Positions 60,957 to 64,000 of a DNA stretch of 64,000 bases are shown one piece after another. The translations under genes were made by a program, and so were the position numbers. A model generated the notes under the pieces. The model was given only the letters and a program-made list of their open reading frames with translations. It was not told the DNA's origin and ran no database searches. Origin of the DNA: Mariprofundus erugo (GTDB lineage Bacteria > Pseudomonadota > Zetaproteobacteria > Mariprofundales > Mariprofundaceae); NCBI RefSeq assembly GCF_005818865.1, contig NZ_VBRY01000005.1, positions 1 through 64,000 on the forward strand, written 5' to 3'. Every line of letters starts with the position of its first letter. Positions within the stretch are counted from its first letter, which is position 1.

Positions 60957-62636
60957 TTACGGCTGTATCGCAGTCGGATGATATTTTTGCAGTTCGCGCG
61001 GTACATACCAGTGCTCACTGTTATAACCGATGCCGGCAGGGGCAGGCTTGATGCCGTGAATGCGTTTGTGCATGACCGGCAGTGAATATGGCGCAAACAG
61101 AAACACCATGGGCACATCACGCCAGATCTCTTCCTGCATCGTGTCGTAATATGCTTTGCGCTGTTTGCGGTCAAATGTTCGGCGTGCACCGTCAAGGGCT
61201 GCATCCACCTTGTCATTGTGATAGGAGAGAAAATTAAACTGCCGTGGCCCGGTCTGGGATGAGTGCCAGATGGAGTACTGATCGGGATCCGGGGATAGCG
61301 ACCAGCCCAGAATCACCGCATCAAACTGTCGTTTGTTGATAAAATTCTCAATAAAAGCGGACCACTCGACCAGTCGAATCCTGACCTCGATACCGACCTT
61401 TTTTAACCGTTGCTGCATAATCGTGGCGGCATCGGCTCGCTGTTGATTTCCGTTATTGGTGAGTATGGTAAAACTGAACGGTTTTCCATCTTTATCGAGG
61501 ATGCCATCCCCGTCACTGTCCCGCCAGCCGGCTTCAGCGAGTAGGGCCTTCGCTTGCTGCGGATCAAAAGGGCGGGGTTTGAGTTGCCGGTTGACCCAGT
61601 AGGTTCCGGGTTTGTACGGGCTGGCAATGGTTTCACCAAGACCGAGTTGTACACCGTCAAGGATCTCCTGCCTGTCGATGGCGTAAGCAATGGCCTGTCG
61701 CACGCGGACATCGGCAAAAAGCGGACGTTTGAGATTGAAGCCCAAGTAGGTGTAAATAAAATCAAGATACTTGTAGCGCTCATAATGGTTTTTCAGTGAC
61801 GGGCGCTGGTCGAACAGACGACGAAACTGAATCGGAGTCAGGCTGGCAGAGTCTATACGGCCTGACGACAATTCAAGAAACTGGGTGGCTCGATCGGGAA
61901 TAATGCGGGTGAAGCGTTCGCTGATCCACACAGGCCCGTCGAAATAGTCTGGATTGGCACGCATCAGGATGGATTGCTGCGACTGCCAGTCCGCCAGCAT
62001 GTAGGGGCCGATTGTGGCTTTGGGGTGGCGCGACAACTCCGTATGCATGATATCCTCATGGGCGAAAACATGCTCGGGCAGAATTGCCAGCGAGGACCAG
62101 GAGGCCAGGGCCGGTGAAAACGGCTCCTGATAATGGACGATAAATGTGAGCGGGTCAGGCGTATCAAAGCTGCGCACAAGGGCATAATCGGACTTGTATG
62201 CACTCTGGGTATGCTCATCCTGAATCAGCTTCAGGGTGAAGGCGCAATCGGCCGAGGTGAATGGTTTGCCATCGCTCCATTTCAGGTCAGGGCGGATATG
62301 AAATGTGATAGAAAGGTTATCGGCTGAGACTTCCCATGCGCTGGCCAGCTGACCTGTCAGATTCAGCTCCTTGTCATATTTTAACAGTGGCAGATAGAGC
62401 TGACCTGCAATCGCATGACTGGATGCGTCACTGGCGATCATCGGAATCAGGTTGCTGGCATCGGCGCTGCTTGCATCGACCAGTCGGTCACCGGCGGCAG
62501 GAATGTCTGCAACAGCGGAGTAGGGGAGAGATGTGGGCTGATCACTATCGGAAGCACTGCAGCCACACAGGATCAGGGCCAGCAGATATGTCGCGAGGGG
62601 GGCGATCAGCTTGGCGAAATACGGGCCTTGACCCAT
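60957..62636 (-). CDS. oligopeptide-type substrate-binding lipoprotein (SBP_bac_5)
   Basis: In this 559-residue protein an N-terminal signal ends in the lipobox ILCGC (Cys25 predicted lipidated). The mature part matches the dipeptide/oligopeptide-binding SBP_bac_5 family: LASAWEVSADNLSITFHIRPDLKWSDGKPFTSADCAFTLK, ARVRQAIAYAIDRQEI-type, FDPQQAKALLAEAGWRDSDGDGIL, RLVEWSAFIENFINKRQFDAV. DSDGDGILDKDGK looks like an embedded Ca-binding-like loop typical of the family. No permease or ATPase lies in view, so it may be an orphan. Its start, after CTGGAGACACAC, lies inside the end of the upstream MltD-like gene, so translation is coupled. Confidence 0.9.
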   Translation of the reverse strand: MGQGPYFAKLIAPLATYLLALILCGCSASDSDQPTSLPYSAVADIPAAGDRLVDASSADASNLIPMIASDASSHAIAGQLYLPLLKYDKELNLTGQLASAWEVSADNLSITFHIRPDLKWSDGKPFTSADCAFTLKLIQDEHTQSAYKSDYALVRSFDTPDPLTFIVHYQEPFSPALASWSSLAILPEHVFAHEDIMHTELSRHPKATIGPYMLADWQSQQSILMRANPDYFDGPVWISERFTRIIPDRATQFLELSSGRIDSASLTPIQFRRLFDQRPSLKNHYERYKYLDFIYTYLGFNLKRPLFADVRVRQAIAYAIDRQEILDGVQLGLGETIASPYKPGTYWVNRQLKPRPFDPQQAKALLAEAGWRDSDGDGILDKDGKPFSFTILTNNGNQQRADAATIMQQRLKKVGIEVRIRLVEWSAFIENFINKRQFDAVILGWSLSPDPDQYSIWHSSQTGPRQFNFLSYHNDKVDAALDGARRTFDRKQRKAYYDTMQEEIWRDVPMVFLFAPYSLPVMHKRIHGIKPAPAGIGYNSEHWYVPRELQKYHPTAIQP

Positions 62637-63922
62637 AGTGTGTCTCCAGCGCGGATCAGTCCGTTATGACGCAGGCCATTATAACGGGCAATCTCCTGAG
62701 GTGTGGTGCCGAAACGATTCGCGATCAGCCACAGGGAGTCACCCTGACGTACGGTATAGCGCAATCGCTGCCTGGAAACCGGTAGCAGGGGGTTCGCTCT
62801 CGCCGAGCTGGCAGTGGCAAGCTCTCCTGCCGGTACTTTCAATTGCAGGCCGATATGAATGACCTTGCCGATACCTTTGTTCAGATTCTTGAGCATATCA
62901 ACGGTGATATGGTGGGCCCGGGCAATGCTCCAGAGTGAATCACCCTTGCGGACCGTGGTCATCACATACTGCGGTCCGGCCATCTGCACCTTGTCGGCTA
63001 CCTGCTGATAATGTGATTCAGGCACATGAATGGTAATCGGCTTTTTCAGATACTGAGCCTGATTCAGGCAGGGGTTATAACGGAATATCTCGTTTTCATC
63101 CATGCCGCTGAGTGTGGCCAGTCGGTGGATATCGACGGGTGTGTTGAGTTCAATGGTGCGTGTTCTGATCTGTCCCGGAAAGGTGAACTCGTTCTCCTCA
63201 ACCAGTGCTGCCAGGCCGATTATATGCTGGACATAGAGGCGGGTCTGCTGAGGAATCGGCAGATGTTCAAGTCCGTCACTCTCATTCCACGGCGATTTTT
63301 CCAGTCTGTGGGCCACCGCATTGGGGCCCAGGTTGTAAGCGGCAAAGGCCAGAGGCCAGCTATCAAAGCGGTCGTGCAGTTGCTGAAGATAGACCACTGC
63401 CGCACGGGTGGAGTCAGCAATGGATCTTCTGCCATTGGTCTTGTCATTGGAGTCAACACCAAGGCCATGTGCGGTACGGGGCATCAGCTGCCATAAACCA
63501 AGGGCTCCTGACTGGGAAACAGCGTAAGGGTTATAGGTGGACTCAACGGCTGGAACTACCTGCAGGGAGAGAGGGGCTCCAAGTTGCTCCAGCGTTTCAA
63601 GCATACGATGGCGGACAAAGCGGGAACGTTCACCGATAACTTTCCAGCTGCGCCGGAAATTGTGTCTGGCCAGAAGTTTGGCCTTGTTGATATCCTCATC
63701 ACTGAGGCCTGCCAGAAGCGGGTCAAGCGGACGGCTAGCCTCTGTGAGGCCGGCATGGTCCGTCACACCGGACGTAGCGGGCTGTACAATCGCAGCCGGT
63801 ACGTCCGGTGTGGTGTGGACGGAAGCGAGTTTCCCCTGCATGCCTGCGCATGAAGAGAGAAGGGGCAAAAGAGGTATAACAAAGAGCGACCAGCCTTTAA
63901 GGCGGTGAATATGACAAACCAC
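62606..63922 (-). CDS. membrane-bound lytic murein transglycosylase, MltD-like with LysM
   Basis: This 438-residue enzyme cleaves peptidoglycan glycan strands non-hydrolytically. An N-terminal signal has a lipobox-like LSSCAGM (Cys25), so it is probably an outer-membrane lipoprotein. The SLT domain (about 105-240) has the catalytic Glu in VVPAVESTYNPYAVSQSGALGLWQLMP and the FAAYNLGPNAV block. At least two LysM repeats follow: VRKGDSLWSIARAHHITVDMLKNLN (about 315-360) and YTVRQGDSLWLIANRFGTTPQEIARYN (about 385-428). The start is GTG at 63922. The last 31 bases overlap the start of the downstream SBP lipoprotein gene. Confidence 0.92.
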   Translation of the reverse strand: MVCHIHRLKGWSLFVIPLLPLLSSCAGMQGKLASVHTTPDVPAAIVQPATSGVTDHAGLTEASRPLDPLLAGLSDEDINKAKLLARHNFRRSWKVIGERSRFVRHRMLETLEQLGAPLSLQVVPAVESTYNPYAVSQSGALGLWQLMPRTAHGLGVDSNDKTNGRRSIADSTRAAVVYLQQLHDRFDSWPLAFAAYNLGPNAVAHRLEKSPWNESDGLEHLPIPQQTRLYVQHIIGLAALVEENEFTFPGQIRTRTIELNTPVDIHRLATLSGMDENEIFRYNPCLNQAQYLKKPITIHVPESHYQQVADKVQMAGPQYVMTTVRKGDSLWSIARAHHITVDMLKNLNKGIGKVIHIGLQLKVPAGELATASSARANPLLPVSRQRLRYTVRQGDSLWLIANRFGTTPQEIARYNGLRHNGLIRAGDTLWVKARISPS

Positions 63923-64000
63923 GTTATACTGTTATGCGGCAGGAGCGATAAAAAGAGCGATCACGTTCAGGCTGTACAATCAGAACAGGTCTTCTGTATC

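Overview
The window is about 52 % GC, densely coded, and looks chromosomal from a free-living, motile Gram-negative bacterium. It carries periplasmic ligand-binding kinases, an OmpA-domain protein, LysM lytic transglycosylase, lipoproteins, a CcdAB module and a RelA of proteobacterial type. My best guess is a proteobacterium near the Zetaproteobacteria (Mariprofundus-like). That is an impression from overall gene content; no marker in the window proves it.

Layout. 1-2111: 3' part of a CheA-type hybrid kinase whose linker is a 9-bp tandem repeat, followed by tRNA-Glu(CTC). 2.4-10.5 kb: housekeeping genes, including a PfkB sugar/nucleoside kinase, a bacterial voltage-gated Na+ channel, a LOG-family protein, an OmpA-domain protein overlapping nadA, and ilvD. 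10.6-14.3 kb: a low-confidence, decaying stretch with ccdAB, a TerB-like gene, a homopolymer tract, a repeat copy, a 5'-truncated HD-domain gene and a frameshifted TetR gene. 14.3-24.3 kb: relA, DUF3422, MYG1, psd, a RAYT transposase abutting a GST gene, and several small genes. 24.7-44.6 kb: signalling and metabolism (two hybrid kinases, PilZ, cNMP-binding and GGDEF/EAL proteins), a Baeyer-Villiger-type monooxygenase, serC, msrB-msrA and small envelope proteins. 44.9-49.2 kb: one uninterrupted frame encoding ParE fused to ParC. 49.5-60.8 kb: chemosensory cluster cheR-cheW(double)-mcp-cheA(REC)-cheB-REC/cheC-hybrid kinase. 61-63.9 kb: an oligopeptide-binding-type lipoprotein and an MltD-like transglycosylase on the other strand.

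Most unusual points. First, topoisomerase IV appears as a single 1418-residue ParE-ParC polypeptide, arranged like eukaryotic type II topoisomerases. The acidic residue of its quinolone pocket is replaced by Leu, and an 80-nt foldable leader lies just before the start codon. Second, a family of roughly 150-290 bp structured repeats occurs at least five times, with shorter derivatives. One short end piece lies exactly where an HD-domain gene loses its N-terminus. A RAYT (REP-type) transposase lies in the same window, but nothing links it to this repeat family. Third, three closely related PAS/HisKA/REC hybrid kinases lie within 36 kb, one of them closing the chemosensory cluster, which has CheA-REC and REC-CheC fusions but no free CheY.
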